From assembly GCA_019247895.1 (NCBI GenBank), contig JAFBAF010000162.1:1-32936 (forward strand): a stretch of DNA of 32,936 bases, in the 5' to 3' direction. Made by a program: the position numbers and the translations under genes. Each line of letters begins with the position of its first letter. The first letter of the stretch is position 1. This document shows positions 1 through 9,187 of the stretch, one piece after another. The DNA is from Parafilimonas sp. (GTDB taxonomy: Bacteria > Bacteroidota > Bacteroidia > Chitinophagales > Chitinophagaceae). The notes under the pieces were generated by a model. The model was given only the letters and a program-made list of their open reading frames with translations, was not told where the DNA came from and did no database searches.

Positions 1-197
1 AATTATATCTGATATTGAATTTTCTTCATCCAGCGCTTTCCATATATCATCCCAAACATCGCCAACCGCCACTCCCTTTGCACCCAAACACCAATCTTAT
101 TTAATTGTTGCGCTATCCATGCGCTGTTGGTGTCAATCACCTGGCCAATTAAAAGCTCATCGCCAATTGTTATTATTGATGCTGTAATTTTTTTCAT
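1..197 (-). CDS. cinA: CinA-like protein, N-terminal part, apparently frameshifted and cut by the window edge
   Basis: This is the start of a CinA-family protein (nicotinamide-nucleotide amidase or molybdopterin-binding-domain family). The N-terminus reads [20 protein letters not shown] and continues with the family's DTNSAW-type segment. I chose the ATG at 195-197 because family members start a few residues before the ITIGDELL motif; an ATG further upstream (230) would add an atypical extension. After about residue 40 this frame turns un-CinA-like and reaches a stop at 3-5. The frame beginning at base 72 instead reads [19 protein letters not shown], the expected continuation, and stays open to base 1. 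One base therefore appears to be missing between about 73 and 85. This may be a sequencing or assembly error or a genuine pseudogene. The gene is divergent from the neighbour starting at 237. Confidence 0.75.
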
Positions 198-236
198 ATC
201 AGCCAACGAAATTATACATACAGCTGTCAATAGTTT

Positions 237-977
237 ATGAAATATTTTTTACTGACTACTTTTTTATTTTGCAGTGTTTACTGCAATGCGCAAATCTATA
301 AACCAAAATTGGAAATAGTTGCAACACCAGGCCTATTTGTAGAATCAACAAGCTACGACAGTTTATTGCCGGCGCATCAAAAAAGAGCTGCACGTATTGG
401 AGATGTAACCTCTTATGCAATGCAACTATCGCTACCTTTAAAAAATGAACGATGGACTGTAAAAGCAGGCATTGGTTTTAGCCAGCGGCATTTCAGTATC
501 AATAAATATACTTTGGATGATTTTTTTATAGCGTTGTTTGCGTTTGATGCGCAACCTCATCGGGATAGTTTTAATTTAAGTCGAATAAAATTTACGGATA
601 ATTATTTCCAGGTTCCGCTATCATGTTCATACACGGTTACGCGGCCTTTGCATAATTTTCAATTAGCATTTGGTATAAATGTTCTTTCAAATTTTTTAAT
701 TACAGCTAAAGCCAACCTAACGTTCGATTCAACTTATAAAACTCCGGCAGCATCAGATATCGCTTATGCAAAAAATGTTTACACACATAATGCATCAAAA
801 TATGTATGTACCATTCAACCTTATGCTGAAGCTTCTTTTTTAATCAGTAAAAAATTAGGATTGCTTTTTCAGTCAGGCTTTCCTTCTTATTATTCATCAC
901 GGCTCGATAAACGTTTAACTACATCAACAATAGAACTTTTTAGTTTTACTTTTGGCGCAACTTTGAGTCTTAAATAA
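237..977 (+). CDS. Outer-membrane beta-barrel family protein
   Basis: This is a 246-residue exported protein. Residues 1-19 form a signal peptide ending in CNAQ, as is usual in Bacteroidota. The rest is made of alternating polar and hydrophobic strands rich in aromatic residues (for example the [12 protein letters not shown] and [11 protein letters not shown] segments). It ends in a strand, TFGATLSLK, the typical pattern of the small outer-membrane barrel proteins (PorT-like/OMP_b-brl) common in this phylum. No enzymatic motif is visible. It lies 5 bp before the dacB-like gene, so the two are probably co-transcribed. The substrate or role is unknown. The fold call rests on composition and pattern, not on a specific motif. 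Confidence 0.6.
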   Translation: MKYFLLTTFLFCSVYCNAQIYKPKLEIVATPGLFVESTSYDSLLPAHQKRAARIGDVTSYAMQLSLPLKNERWTVKAGIGFSQRHFSINKYTLDDFFIALFAFDAQPHRDSFNLSRIKFTDNYFQVPLSCSYTVTRPLHNFQLAFGINVLSNFLITAKANLTFDSTYKTPAASDIAYAKNVYTHNASKYVCTIQPYAEASFLISKKLGLLFQSGFPSYYSSRLDKRLTTSTIELFSFTFGATLSLK

Positions 978-982
978 AAAGC

Positions 983-2389
983 ATGCGCAAATTTTTTCTT
1001 TTCATTTTTATTTTCCAGTCAACTATTATTTCCGCACAAACTGTTTCGCAAAAAATAAATAAAGCACTTGCTGATTTTTTAAATGATGACCAGCTTAAGC
1101 ATGCCATTGTAAGCATGTATGTAACCGATACGAATGGCAATAAAATTTTTGGATATAATGAACAATATGGCTTAGCGCCGGCGAGCACACAAAAAATTTT
1201 TACTTCAACCGCTGCTTTAAGTTTATTGGGAAAAGATTTTAGGTATAAAACTGAAGTTGGTTATAACGGCAATATAAGTAATCAGATTTTAAATGGTGAT
1301 ATAATAATAAAAGGTTACGGAGACCCAACATTCGGTAGTTGGCGATATACGCAGACAAAACCTGACTCTATTTTAAATTTCATAATCAAAGCAATTGAAA
1401 GCTTAGGCATACAAAAAATAAACGGCAATGTTATTTTAGATGATGGTTCGTTTAGTTATCAACCTACGCCAGGTGGTTATATATGGGAAGATATGGGCAA
1501 CTATTACGGCAGCGGAAGCTGGGCAATAAACTGGAGAGAAAACCAATATGACCTCGTATTAAAACCCGGAAAAAATATTGGTGATACATCAACCATTATA
1601 AAAACAAATCCAATATTAGCGGTTAATGATTACAGTAATTTTATAACAACTGCTGAAGAAAACTCCGGTGATAATACAATTCTTTATTTACCGCCTTATG
1701 GCAACGATGCATTTGCCGAAGGAACCATTCCGAAAGGTGTAAATCGATTTACTGTGTCAGGATCTGTTGCGTATGCTGCAGATCAGTTTAAAGCCGAACT
1801 CGATTCATTTTTACTGAAAAACAATATTTTAATTTCAGGAGATATTGTTACGGGTGCCTCACTTGAAAAACAACGTATCAAAATTCCTTCTTCACAACAA
1901 ATAATTGCAACTTATAGTTCGCCTTCATTGGACAGTATTATATATTGGTTCATGCAAAAAAGTATAAATCTATATGGCGAATGTTTGTTGAAAACAATTG
2001 CGTATAAACAAGAAGGTTTCGGTTCAACTGTTAATGGTGTTTATGAACTAAAAAAATTCTGGCAACAAAACGGTATTGATTCTTCAGCTTTAAATATTTC
2101 TGATGGCAGTGGACTTTCGCCACAAAACCGCGTTACAAGTTTTGCAATGGTTAATGCATTATTATATGCTCAAAAACAAAGCTGGTTTCAAAGTTTTTAC
2201 AATTCGTTACCTGATGCAAACGGAATGAAATTAAAAAGCGGAACTATAAATGCTGTCAGGGCTTTTGGTGGATATTATACAGCCGGTAACGGAAAAAAAT
2301 ATGTGCTTTCTATTATAGTAAATAATTACAATACAAGTATGGGAGGCGTTACTTCAAAAATTTTTAAAGTGCTTGATGCATTAAAATAG
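983..2389 (+). CDS. dacB: D-alanyl-D-alanine carboxypeptidase/endopeptidase (PBP4, peptidase S13)
   Basis: This periplasmic penicillin-binding protein of the PBP4 class trims or cleaves D-Ala cross-links in peptidoglycan. It has 468 residues, close to the family norm. A signal peptide covers residues 1-18. The three active-site motifs are all present and in order: SxxK at S68-T-Q-K71 (within LAPASTQKIF), SxN at S327-I-N329 (within MQKSINLYGE), and KSGT at 418-421. The long insert between motifs 1 and 2 is normal for this family. The SDGSGLSPQNRVT segment (about 368-380) also matches the family. It follows the barrel protein gene by 5 bp. Enzyme class is well supported; the choice between carboxypeptidase and endopeptidase activity cannot be made from sequence. 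Confidence 0.93.
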   Translation: MRKFFLFIFIFQSTIISAQTVSQKINKALADFLNDDQLKHAIVSMYVTDTNGNKIFGYNEQYGLAPASTQKIFTSTAALSLLGKDFRYKTEVGYNGNISNQILNGDIIIKGYGDPTFGSWRYTQTKPDSILNFIIKAIESLGIQKINGNVILDDGSFSYQPTPGGYIWEDMGNYYGSGSWAINWRENQYDLVLKPGKNIGDTSTIIKTNPILAVNDYSNFITTAEENSGDNTILYLPPYGNDAFAEGTIPKGVNRFTVSGSVAYAADQFKAELDSFLLKNNILISGDIVTGASLEKQRIKIPSSQQIIATYSSPSLDSIIYWFMQKSINLYGECLLKTIAYKQEGFGSTVNGVYELKKFWQQNGIDSSALNISDGSGLSPQNRVTSFAMVNALLYAQKQSWFQSFYNSLPDANGMKLKSGTINAVRAFGGYYTAGNGKKYVLSIIVNNYNTSMGGVTSKIFKVLDALK

Positions 2390-2483
2390 CTCGGCCCTTT
2401 GTCTTTAATTTAATTTGCTTAATCCGGGTTAAAGTTATTATCACCATTCTTACAAGAATATTGTGTGTAAAACTTTAATTGTG

Positions 2484-2498
2484 TATGTACAGTACATA
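2484..2498. promoter_or_regulatory. 15-bp perfect palindrome upstream of the susC-like gene, candidate operator
   Basis: TATGTACAGTACATA is a perfect inverted repeat of two 7-base arms around one central base. It lies 58 bp before the ATG of the SusC-like gene and 13 bp before the putative -7 box, so it covers the place where a -33 element would be. It is a plausible binding site for a dimeric regulator of the locus. No regulator gene is adjacent. Confidence 0.4.
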
Positions 2499-2511
2499 AT
2501 ATGTTTAACCA

Positions 2512-2519
2512 TATATTTG
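2512..2519 (+). promoter_or_regulatory. Bacteroidota-type -7 promoter box for the susC-like gene
   Basis: TATATTTG matches the Bacteroidota housekeeping consensus TAnnTTTG at every fixed position and lies 36 bp before the ATG at 2556. No good TTTG -33 element is seen at the expected 19-21 bp upstream; a 15-bp palindrome overlaps that place, so the promoter may depend on an activator. Inference from motif and position only. Confidence 0.45.
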
Positions 2520-2555
2520 AAATCATCTTAAATCATCCTGTTTAAAATTATTGCC

Positions 2556-5500
2556 ATGAAGAAAGTCTACCCTTTAATTTTATTACTCGTTACTTCATTA
2601 AATGTTTTCGCCCAAAACGCAGTTCAAGGAACTGTTACCGATGTCCAAACAGGTAAGCCTGTTGTTGGTGCATCTATCATAATTAAAGGTGAAAAGCGAG
2701 GTGTTGTTTCTGATAATAATGGCAAGTTTACTTTAAATGTTTCCAGTTCATCAAAAACAATTGTTGTTTCTTCTATTGGTTATGCAACTCAGGAAGTTAC
2801 TGCAACCGGCGAAGCATTAAACATACAGCTTACGCAAACTTCTGCAGCTTTGAATGAAGTAGTTGTAGTTGGTTATGGCACATCAACTAAACGAAAACTC
2901 ACAGGCAATATTGCTAAAATTAAAGGAGAAGACATTGAAAACATCCCTGTACCTAATTTCACACAGGCATTGCAAGGCCGCGCAGCCGGAGTATTTGTTG
3001 AGTCGCAAAGCGGTAAAGTAGGTGAAGGCATGAAGATAAGAATACGCGGTGCGGGTTCTATTAATGCAAGCAACGATCCGTTGTATGTGATAGATGGCAT
3101 CCCGATTAACAGCGATAATTCTTATTCAGGCAACCCTTTAGCTGATATAAATTTTAATGATATAGAATCTTTCGACATTTTAAAAGATGCTGCGGCAAAA
3201 GCTATTTATGGGTCGCGTGGTTCAAATGGCGTTATTATAATTACAACAAAAAAAGGCAAAGCAGGCAGAACAAATATTAATGCTGATCTGCAGTATGGCA
3301 TTAATCGTCCGACACATTTGCGTGGTTTTTTAAACGCCAATCAATATGTTGATTTATTAATTGAGGCCGCACATAACCGCGATGATATTGATGGGTATGC
3401 TTATGATGATCCTGATTCATGGACAAGATATGCCAAATATAAAATGGATGGTTATTCAGGATATTCCGACTGGCGCAAAAATGAAACAAATACTGATTGG
3501 CAGAAACAGGCATTTAATTACCAGGCAAACACTTACTCTGCAAATATCTCTGCTTCAGGCGGAACAGATAAAACAAAGTTTTATACAAGTCTTGGTTATG
3601 ATAATGAAGATGGCATTGAGATTGGTAACAATTTTCGCCGTATCTCCGGTCGTCTTAACCTTGATCAAACAGTAAGCGACAAGTTTAAGCTTGGTGTAAA
3701 TTTAAGTTTATCACAAACATTTGCAGCACGTGTGCCCGGCGACCAGGAGTTTACAAGCCCGTTGCAGATGGTAGCTTTCTCGCCAATCACTCCGGTTAGA
3801 AATAAACAGGGAAAATTATATAACGAGCCGGTTACAACTTACCCGAACCCTTTGGTAGATTATGAAAACAGTCATTACAATTCTGTTTCTTACCGCAGCA
3901 TAGGTAGCGTATACGGACAATACAATTTTGTTCCTTCCTTCTTTTTCAGAAGTGAATTTGGATATGATATTTTAAATCAAAATGATGATTCTTATTATGG
4001 ACCTGAAAGCTATTACGGTGCAGGCATTGGAGGCTTAGGAGAGTCTGACTGGTTTAAATCACTCGTGTATAACACCAATAATTATTTCACTTTTAAAAAG
4101 ATATATGATAAGCACGATTTTGAAGCTACTGCAGGCATGAGCTACCAGGATTATACTGATGATTATGCAAATGTAAAAGGCCAGGATTTTCCCGCTCCTC
4201 AATTAGAAAAACTGGGGAGTGCAGGAACAATAATTGGAGGAACTTCTGCTTCAAATGAAAAAACAGTTCTGTCTTATTTTGGAAGAGTAAGCTATGCATT
4301 TGATGAAAAATATTTATTGTATCTCAGCGGCAGGTTTGATGGCTCATCCGTTTTTGGCGCACATAATAAATATGGATTTTTTCCTGCTGTATCCGCAGGA
4401 TGGATTTTGTCGCAGGAAGATTTTTTAAAAAATTCAAAAACCATCAACTTTCTTAAGCTAAGAGCAAGCTATGGCTTAACGGGCAATGATGATATTCCTT
4501 ATTACAGTTCTTTAGGTTTATGGCAAGGCGCTTCATATGGAGGTGTTTCCGGGCTTACACCCTATCAACTGGCTAATCCAAATTTAGAATGGGAGAAAGA
4601 ACATGAGTTTGATGTTGGCGTTGAGTTTGGATTTTTTAAAAATAGTTTAAACGGAGAACTGGATTATTATGATCGCAAAACCACCGGCTTGCTTTACAAT
4701 GTTCCGCCGCCGGGCAGTTCAGGTTTTGGACAATTTCCACCGCTTATAAATATTGGCTCAATGGATAACAGAGGTGTAGAAATTGTTTTGAATTCCGATA
4801 ACATCGTTTCTAAAAATCTTAAATGGAGTACAAGCTTTAATCTATCATACAACCGAAACAGGATTTTAAAGCTCGACGGCAAAACCACTATTATTCCAAG
4901 CGATAATCCAAGATATTTAAATTCATTGGTGGTTGGTCAAAGCATCGGCGTTTATTATGGTCCTAAGTATGCAGGTGTTGATCCGCAAAATGGCGATGCA
5001 TTATATTATACACAAGATGGCAAAACAACAAATCAATATAACGATGCCGGTAATTTTATTGTAGGCGATCCGAATCCTGACTGGATTGGCGGTATTACAA
5101 ATGATATTACATATAAAGGATTTGAACTGAATTTTCTTTTCCAGGGAGTATTTGGGAACCAGGTAGAAAATGGCGGTGCTGTATTTATGACCAATGGTTT
5201 TCAAACATGGGATAATCAAACCTCTGATCAATTAAACCGCTGGCAAAAGCCTGGTGATATAACCAATACACCACAGCTTAGGTTAAGATTGGATAATGGT
5301 GAAGACGCATCAAGCAGGTTTATTTATGATGCAAGCTATATAAGGTTAAAGAATATCATGCTTGCCTATAACCTGCCGGCATCAATTTTAAGCCGCATAA
5401 AGTTTCAATCACTTAAACTGTATGTTTCGGCAGTTAACCTGCTTACGTTTACAAAATATCCGGGTTGGGATCCGGAAGTAAATACAGACGGTCGCGATCA

Positions 5501-5582
5501 AAACAACAGGAACCAGGGAAGTGATTTTTATTCACCTCCTCAAATAAAAAATATTTCTTTTGGTTTAAGTCTTGGGTTTTAA
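2556..5582 (+). CDS. SusC/RagA-family TonB-linked outer-membrane transporter
   Basis: This outer-membrane transporter of 1008 residues imports oligomeric nutrients using TonB energy, with a SusD-like lipoprotein as lid. Residues 1-19 are a signal peptide (ending VFAQ). Residues about 23-100 are a carboxypeptidase-regulatory-like domain, with the GTVTD, GKPVVGASI and SIGYATQEV landmarks. Next comes the SusC signature LNEVVVVGYGT (about 98-108). The plug domain shows GRAAGVFVESQSG, RIRGAGSINASNDPLYVIDG and ILKDAAAKAIYGSRGSNGVI, then a long barrel ending in aromatic Phe (FGLSLGF). The partner SusD gene follows after 56 bp. The cyanophycinase and hydrolase genes downstream hint at a peptide-like substrate, but the transporter sequence itself does not reveal it. 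Confidence 0.95.
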   Translation: MKKVYPLILLLVTSLNVFAQNAVQGTVTDVQTGKPVVGASIIIKGEKRGVVSDNNGKFTLNVSSSSKTIVVSSIGYATQEVTATGEALNIQLTQTSAALNEVVVVGYGTSTKRKLTGNIAKIKGEDIENIPVPNFTQALQGRAAGVFVESQSGKVGEGMKIRIRGAGSINASNDPLYVIDGIPINSDNSYSGNPLADINFNDIESFDILKDAAAKAIYGSRGSNGVIIITTKKGKAGRTNINADLQYGINRPTHLRGFLNANQYVDLLIEAAHNRDDIDGYAYDDPDSWTRYAKYKMDGYSGYSDWRKNETNTDWQKQAFNYQANTYSANISASGGTDKTKFYTSLGYDNEDGIEIGNNFRRISGRLNLDQTVSDKFKLGVNLSLSQTFAARVPGDQEFTSPLQMVAFSPITPVRNKQGKLYNEPVTTYPNPLVDYENSHYNSVSYRSIGSVYGQYNFVPSFFFRSEFGYDILNQNDDSYYGPESYYGAGIGGLGESDWFKSLVYNTNNYFTFKKIYDKHDFEATAGMSYQDYTDDYANVKGQDFPAPQLEKLGSAGTIIGGTSASNEKTVLSYFGRVSYAFDEKYLLYLSGRFDGSSVFGAHNKYGFFPAVSAGWILSQEDFLKNSKTINFLKLRASYGLTGNDDIPYYSSLGLWQGASYGGVSGLTPYQLANPNLEWEKEHEFDVGVEFGFFKNSLNGELDYYDRKTTGLLYNVPPPGSSGFGQFPPLINIGSMDNRGVEIVLNSDNIVSKNLKWSTSFNLSYNRNRILKLDGKTTIIPSDNPRYLNSLVVGQSIGVYYGPKYAGVDPQNGDALYYTQDGKTTNQYNDAGNFIVGDPNPDWIGGITNDITYKGFELNFLFQGVFGNQVENGGAVFMTNGFQTWDNQTSDQLNRWQKPGDITNTPQLRLRLDNGEDASSRFIYDASYIRLKNIMLAYNLPASILSRIKFQSLKLYVSAVNLLTFTKYPGWDPEVNTDGRDQNNRNQGSDFYSPPQIKNISFGLSLGF

Positions 5583-5638
5583 TTAATCATTTCAACGGTC
5601 AAATTCCATCTGACAATAAAAAAAATAAAAAAATACAG

Positions 5639-7000
5639 ATGAAAAACTTAAAATATATAATCATACTTACAATATTGTTTTTTTCGTGCAATAAAAAGCT
5701 GGATGTTTCTCCAAGCGATTCAGTGCCTGAAGGCAGCGTTTTTGCAGATAATGCCAGCATACAAAAAGCTTTGATCGGAGCTTATGATGTAATGACAGGC
5801 GATTATCTTTTAAACGGAGATCTGCAATTGTATTCAGAAATGTTAGGCGCCGGCGATGAATTGCGGTGGGATGGAACTTATGACCAGCCAAATCAAATCT
5901 ATAATAAAAGCATTTTGGTTAATAATGACTGGATAGCATCCACCTGGCAACACGCTTACAATGCAATAAATATTTGCAATAATATAATTGCGTCAATTGG
6001 TAATGTAGACGAAAAAGACCGGGACAGAGTTAAAGGAGAAGCATTGTTTATTCGCGGCGAAATGTATTTTGAACTGGTAACTTATTTTTCGCAACCATAC
6101 AGTGCTGGTAATACAACCACCAATCTTGGAGTTCAGCTTGTAACTGCGCCAACACTTGGTGGTGTTAACAATTCTGATTTTGTGCCAAGAAGTACGGTAG
6201 AGCAAACTTTTGATCTGATTGTAAGTGATCTTGCACAAGCTGCATCGCTATTGCCGGAAGATTATAATCCTAATAAAGAAAAAAACATTCATGCAAATAA
6301 ATTTTGTGCGGAAGCAGTTTTGTCAAGAGTGTATTTGCAAATGGGCGATTATGAAAAGGCAAGAGATGAAGCCAATGACATAATAGAAAACGGTGGCTAT
6401 TCGCTTACATCTTCCTATGCAGCGGAGTTTAATAATGATAACAATACAACAGAAGATATTTTTGACGTTCAAGTCTCAGAGCAAGATGCAGGTAACGACT
6501 TGTTTTTATTTTGGTCAATAACAAAATATGGTGCACGCTCGGGTGATGTGGCTGTTTTGCAACCCCAGGTTGATTTATATGAAGCTGGTGATGCACGTGG
6601 AAATTTCTTTTATCAGGGAAATGGTGAATTACGTACAGAAAAATGGCAGTTGAATTTTAAAAATATACCGCTTATTCGTTTAGCTGAAATGTATCTTACA
6701 AGAGCAGAATGTAATTTCAGATTAGGAACAACAGTTGGCGCAACGCCGTTTGAAGATATACAAACAATAAGAAGCCGTGCAGGCTTAAATACAGATCCAT
6801 CATACGTAACTTTAGATAATATTATTTTGGAAAGACATCGTGAGCTTGTTGACGAAGGACTACACATACAGGATATAAAACGGCTCATGCAAAGCACAGA
6901 TGGTCATTCATTTGACGCTAACGAACTTGTTTTCCCAATTCCCATAAATGAAATAAACGCGGTAGGTGCAGATATTTTAAAACAAAACCCGGGATATTAA
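5639..7000 (+). CDS. SusD/RagB-family nutrient-binding outer-membrane lipoprotein
   Basis: This is a surface lipoprotein of 453 residues that works as the lid of the preceding SusC-like barrel. The signal peptide ends in a lipobox with Cys17 (LFFSC), followed by the LDVSPSDSVPEGSVF segment typical of SusD N-termini. TPR-like helices (NNIIASIGNVDEKDRDRV, KGEALFIRGEMYFELVTYF) and the C-terminal FPIPINEINA...QNPGY signature are present. The stretch IPLIRLAEMYLTRAECNFRLG is also diagnostic. At 453 residues it is somewhat shorter than many polysaccharide-type SusD proteins. It sits between susC and the cyanophycinase gene (10-bp gap), consistent with a single operon. Confidence 0.95.
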   Translation: MKNLKYIIILTILFFSCNKKLDVSPSDSVPEGSVFADNASIQKALIGAYDVMTGDYLLNGDLQLYSEMLGAGDELRWDGTYDQPNQIYNKSILVNNDWIASTWQHAYNAINICNNIIASIGNVDEKDRDRVKGEALFIRGEMYFELVTYFSQPYSAGNTTTNLGVQLVTAPTLGGVNNSDFVPRSTVEQTFDLIVSDLAQAASLLPEDYNPNKEKNIHANKFCAEAVLSRVYLQMGDYEKARDEANDIIENGGYSLTSSYAAEFNNDNNTTEDIFDVQVSEQDAGNDLFLFWSITKYGARSGDVAVLQPQVDLYEAGDARGNFFYQGNGELRTEKWQLNFKNIPLIRLAEMYLTRAECNFRLGTTVGATPFEDIQTIRSRAGLNTDPSYVTLDNIILERHRELVDEGLHIQDIKRLMQSTDGHSFDANELVFPIPINEINAVGADILKQNPGY

Positions 7001-7010
7001 AATTGATTAA

Positions 7011-7844
7011 ATGAAAAATAAAATTATAAGTGTAAGCACAGCAATCTTGTTGTGCTTACCTGTTTTTAGCCAGAAAGGAAACCTGTTTATTATCGGCGGC
7101 GGGCATAAATCAAAAAGTTTGATGCAGCAGTTGGTTGCAACGGCACAACTAAATTCAAACGATTACATTGCCTTTTTGCCAATGGCAACTGAAGAACCTG
7201 ACACTTCTTATGCTTACATTAAAGAAGATTTTGCAAACGTTTGCAACAACAAAGTTGTCAACTTCAATTTTACAAAAAATGATGCAAACAGAAAAGCGTG
7301 GTTAGATTCTGTTCAACACGCAAAATTAATTTATCTCGGCGGCGGAGATCAAAGCAGGTTTATGAATATTGTACTGCATACGCCAATACAAACAGCAATT
7401 CAAACCGCTTATAAAAACGGTAGCACTGTTGCAGGTACAAGTGCAGGAGCAGCAATGATGACACATTATATGATAACCGGGAATCAATTATTAGGCGATA
7501 CAACTTATGAATCAACTTTTCCAAAATTATGGGCGAACAATCTTGAAATTACGGAAGGTTTAAGTCTAATCGATTCGGCGATCATTGATATGCATTTTGT
7601 GGCAAGAAGCCGGTATAACCGTTTATTCACTGCTATCGCCAAATATCCAACCTTGCCGTGCATCGGAATTGATGAAGGCACCGCAATAATTGTTCATGAT
7701 AACACTGCAAAGGTTGCCGGTGCAAGCCAGGTAATGTTTTTTTCACAACCACAAAATTTACGTATAACAAAAGAAGGGTTTATCAAGTTTGATGATCTTA
7801 AAATGAGCATTTATACAGAAGGTGATTCTTTTAAGTTGAAATAA
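7011..7844 (+). CDS. Cyanophycinase-like exported serine peptidase (family S51)
   Basis: This enzyme of 277 residues is related to cyanophycinase, which cuts the aspartate-arginine polymer cyanophycin into beta-Asp-Arg dipeptides. Visible family landmarks are an N-terminal FIIGGGHK, the GGGDQSRF segment, the nucleophile elbow GTSAGAAMM with Ser144, IDMHFVARSRYNRL, and GIDEGTAIIV near the C-terminus. A signal peptide ending near residue 20 (PVFSQ) puts it outside the cytoplasm, in line with extracellular or periplasmic polymer breakdown. It starts 10 bp after the SusD gene, so substrate capture by SusCD and cleavage are probably linked. Other S51 peptidases (peptidase E, isoaspartyl dipeptidases) are shorter and lack some of these segments. 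Confidence 0.88.
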   Translation: MKNKIISVSTAILLCLPVFSQKGNLFIIGGGHKSKSLMQQLVATAQLNSNDYIAFLPMATEEPDTSYAYIKEDFANVCNNKVVNFNFTKNDANRKAWLDSVQHAKLIYLGGGDQSRFMNIVLHTPIQTAIQTAYKNGSTVAGTSAGAAMMTHYMITGNQLLGDTTYESTFPKLWANNLEITEGLSLIDSAIIDMHFVARSRYNRLFTAIAKYPTLPCIGIDEGTAIIVHDNTAKVAGASQVMFFSQPQNLRITKEGFIKFDDLKMSIYTEGDSFKLK

Positions 7845-7920
7845 TCTGTGAATGAAATTTTTTGTGCAGTGAATTAAATTCGACTAATTATTTTTATGAA
7901 AACATTGTATGCTCATAAAA

Positions 7921-9183
7921 ATGAGAAAGCAAATTGCAATCGCGATCTTCTTATTTCAAGTGGTTGTGTGTTCTGCACAAACAATTAAAACAAGCAGCTC
8001 GCCTAATTCATCGGTTGATTATAAAAGGCTCTCCAACATTGACACCTTAATTAATGGATATATAAACAGAGGTTGGATAAAAGGTGTGGTAACGATTGTT
8101 GTAAAGGACGGGCAGGTGGTTCAATACAAAGGCTATGGTTATGCCGATGCGGCTGCAAAAAAGCCAATGCAAGCTAATAGCATCTTTCGTATCGCATCAC
8201 AAACAAAAGCTATTGTAAGCGCAGGCATTTTAATTTTATATGATGAAGGAAAATTATCATTGAATGATCCTGTTTCAAAATACATTCCCGTGTTTGCACA
8301 CCAAAACGTTTTAGATTCTTTCCATGCGCCTGATACTACATTTACAACCGTTCCCGCAAAAAGAGATATAACAATTAAAGACCTGCTCACGCATACTTCG
8401 GGAATCGATTACGCTGTTATTGGCACCGATAAGATGAATGCCATCTATGCAAAAAATGATCTTCATTCTGGTATCGGTGCGTTTGATCAGAATTTGCAGG
8501 ATGCAATGAAAAGATTAGGCAAATTGCCACTTGCATTTCAGCCGGGAACGCAATGGCGTTATGGCTTAAATACAGATCTGCTTGGTGATATAATTGAAAT
8601 TGTCAGCGGCATGAGCTTGGAAGGATTTCTACATAAAAAAATTTTTGAACCGCTGCAGATGATTGATACATATTTTAATTTACCTGCAAATAAATTTGAT
8701 CGCCTTACAAGTGTTTACACAGAAGATTCACTGCATCAAATTATTCCCTGGCCAAAAGGAAAAATGGAAGTCGACGCTGACTATCCAAAGATCATTAAAC
8801 GTTATTTTTCAGGAGGTGCGGGTTTGTCATCTACTGCTTATGATTATGCTGTGTTTTTACAAATGATAATGAACGGCGGAACGTATAATGGCAAAACAAT
8901 TCTTTGTAAACGTACTGTTGAAATGATGTTGCATCCGCAACTTGATTTCTTATTCAATGGAAAAGATAATTTTGGTTTAGGCTTTGAAATTACATCGGAT
9001 AAAAGCAGTGCAGATGCCAGTCGCAATGCAGGCAGTTTTAGCTGGGGTGGCTTTTTTGGTACAACTTATTGGGCCGATCCAAAAGAACATTTAGTGTGTT
9101 TGATAATGACACAGCAAACACCTGATTCTCATTACCAGTTGGCACAACAATTTGAACAATTAGTATACGCAAGCTTAAAATAA
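7921..9183 (+). CDS. Exported serine hydrolase of the beta-lactamase (class C/DD-peptidase-like) family
   Basis: This secreted serine hydrolase of 420 residues has the penicillin-recognizing fold. The signal peptide ends at about residue 19 (VVCSAQ). I start at the ATG at 7921, which gives the usual short basic n-region; an in-frame ATG at 7909 is the alternative. The catalytic SxxK is S93-Q-T-K96 (RIASQTKA). The general-base region is Y214-G-L-N217 (WRYGLNTDLLGDIIE), and the third motif region is SWGGFFGTTYWADP near the C-terminus. DLLTHTSGIDY is also a family hallmark. Members include esterases, D-aminopeptidases and peptidases, so the substrate is open. Its position behind susCD and cyanophycinase suggests action on peptide-like material rather than antibiotic resistance. 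Confidence 0.85.
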   Translation: MRKQIAIAIFLFQVVVCSAQTIKTSSSPNSSVDYKRLSNIDTLINGYINRGWIKGVVTIVVKDGQVVQYKGYGYADAAAKKPMQANSIFRIASQTKAIVSAGILILYDEGKLSLNDPVSKYIPVFAHQNVLDSFHAPDTTFTTVPAKRDITIKDLLTHTSGIDYAVIGTDKMNAIYAKNDLHSGIGAFDQNLQDAMKRLGKLPLAFQPGTQWRYGLNTDLLGDIIEIVSGMSLEGFLHKKIFEPLQMIDTYFNLPANKFDRLTSVYTEDSLHQIIPWPKGKMEVDADYPKIIKRYFSGGAGLSSTAYDYAVFLQMIMNGGTYNGKTILCKRTVEMMLHPQLDFLFNGKDNFGLGFEITSDKSSADASRNAGSFSWGGFFGTTYWADPKEHLVCLIMTQQTPDSHYQLAQQFEQLVYASLK

Positions 9184-9187
9184 ACGC

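Noticed and set aside
2419-2432. TTAATCCGGGTTAA, an imperfect palindrome after dacB
   Set aside because: No T-run follows, and two positions do not pair as Watson-Crick, so neither terminator nor operator can be supported.
3361-3675. Plus-strand frame of about 100 codons inside the susC-like gene
   Set aside because: It lies in another frame of a clear SusC plug/barrel coding region and has no family features.
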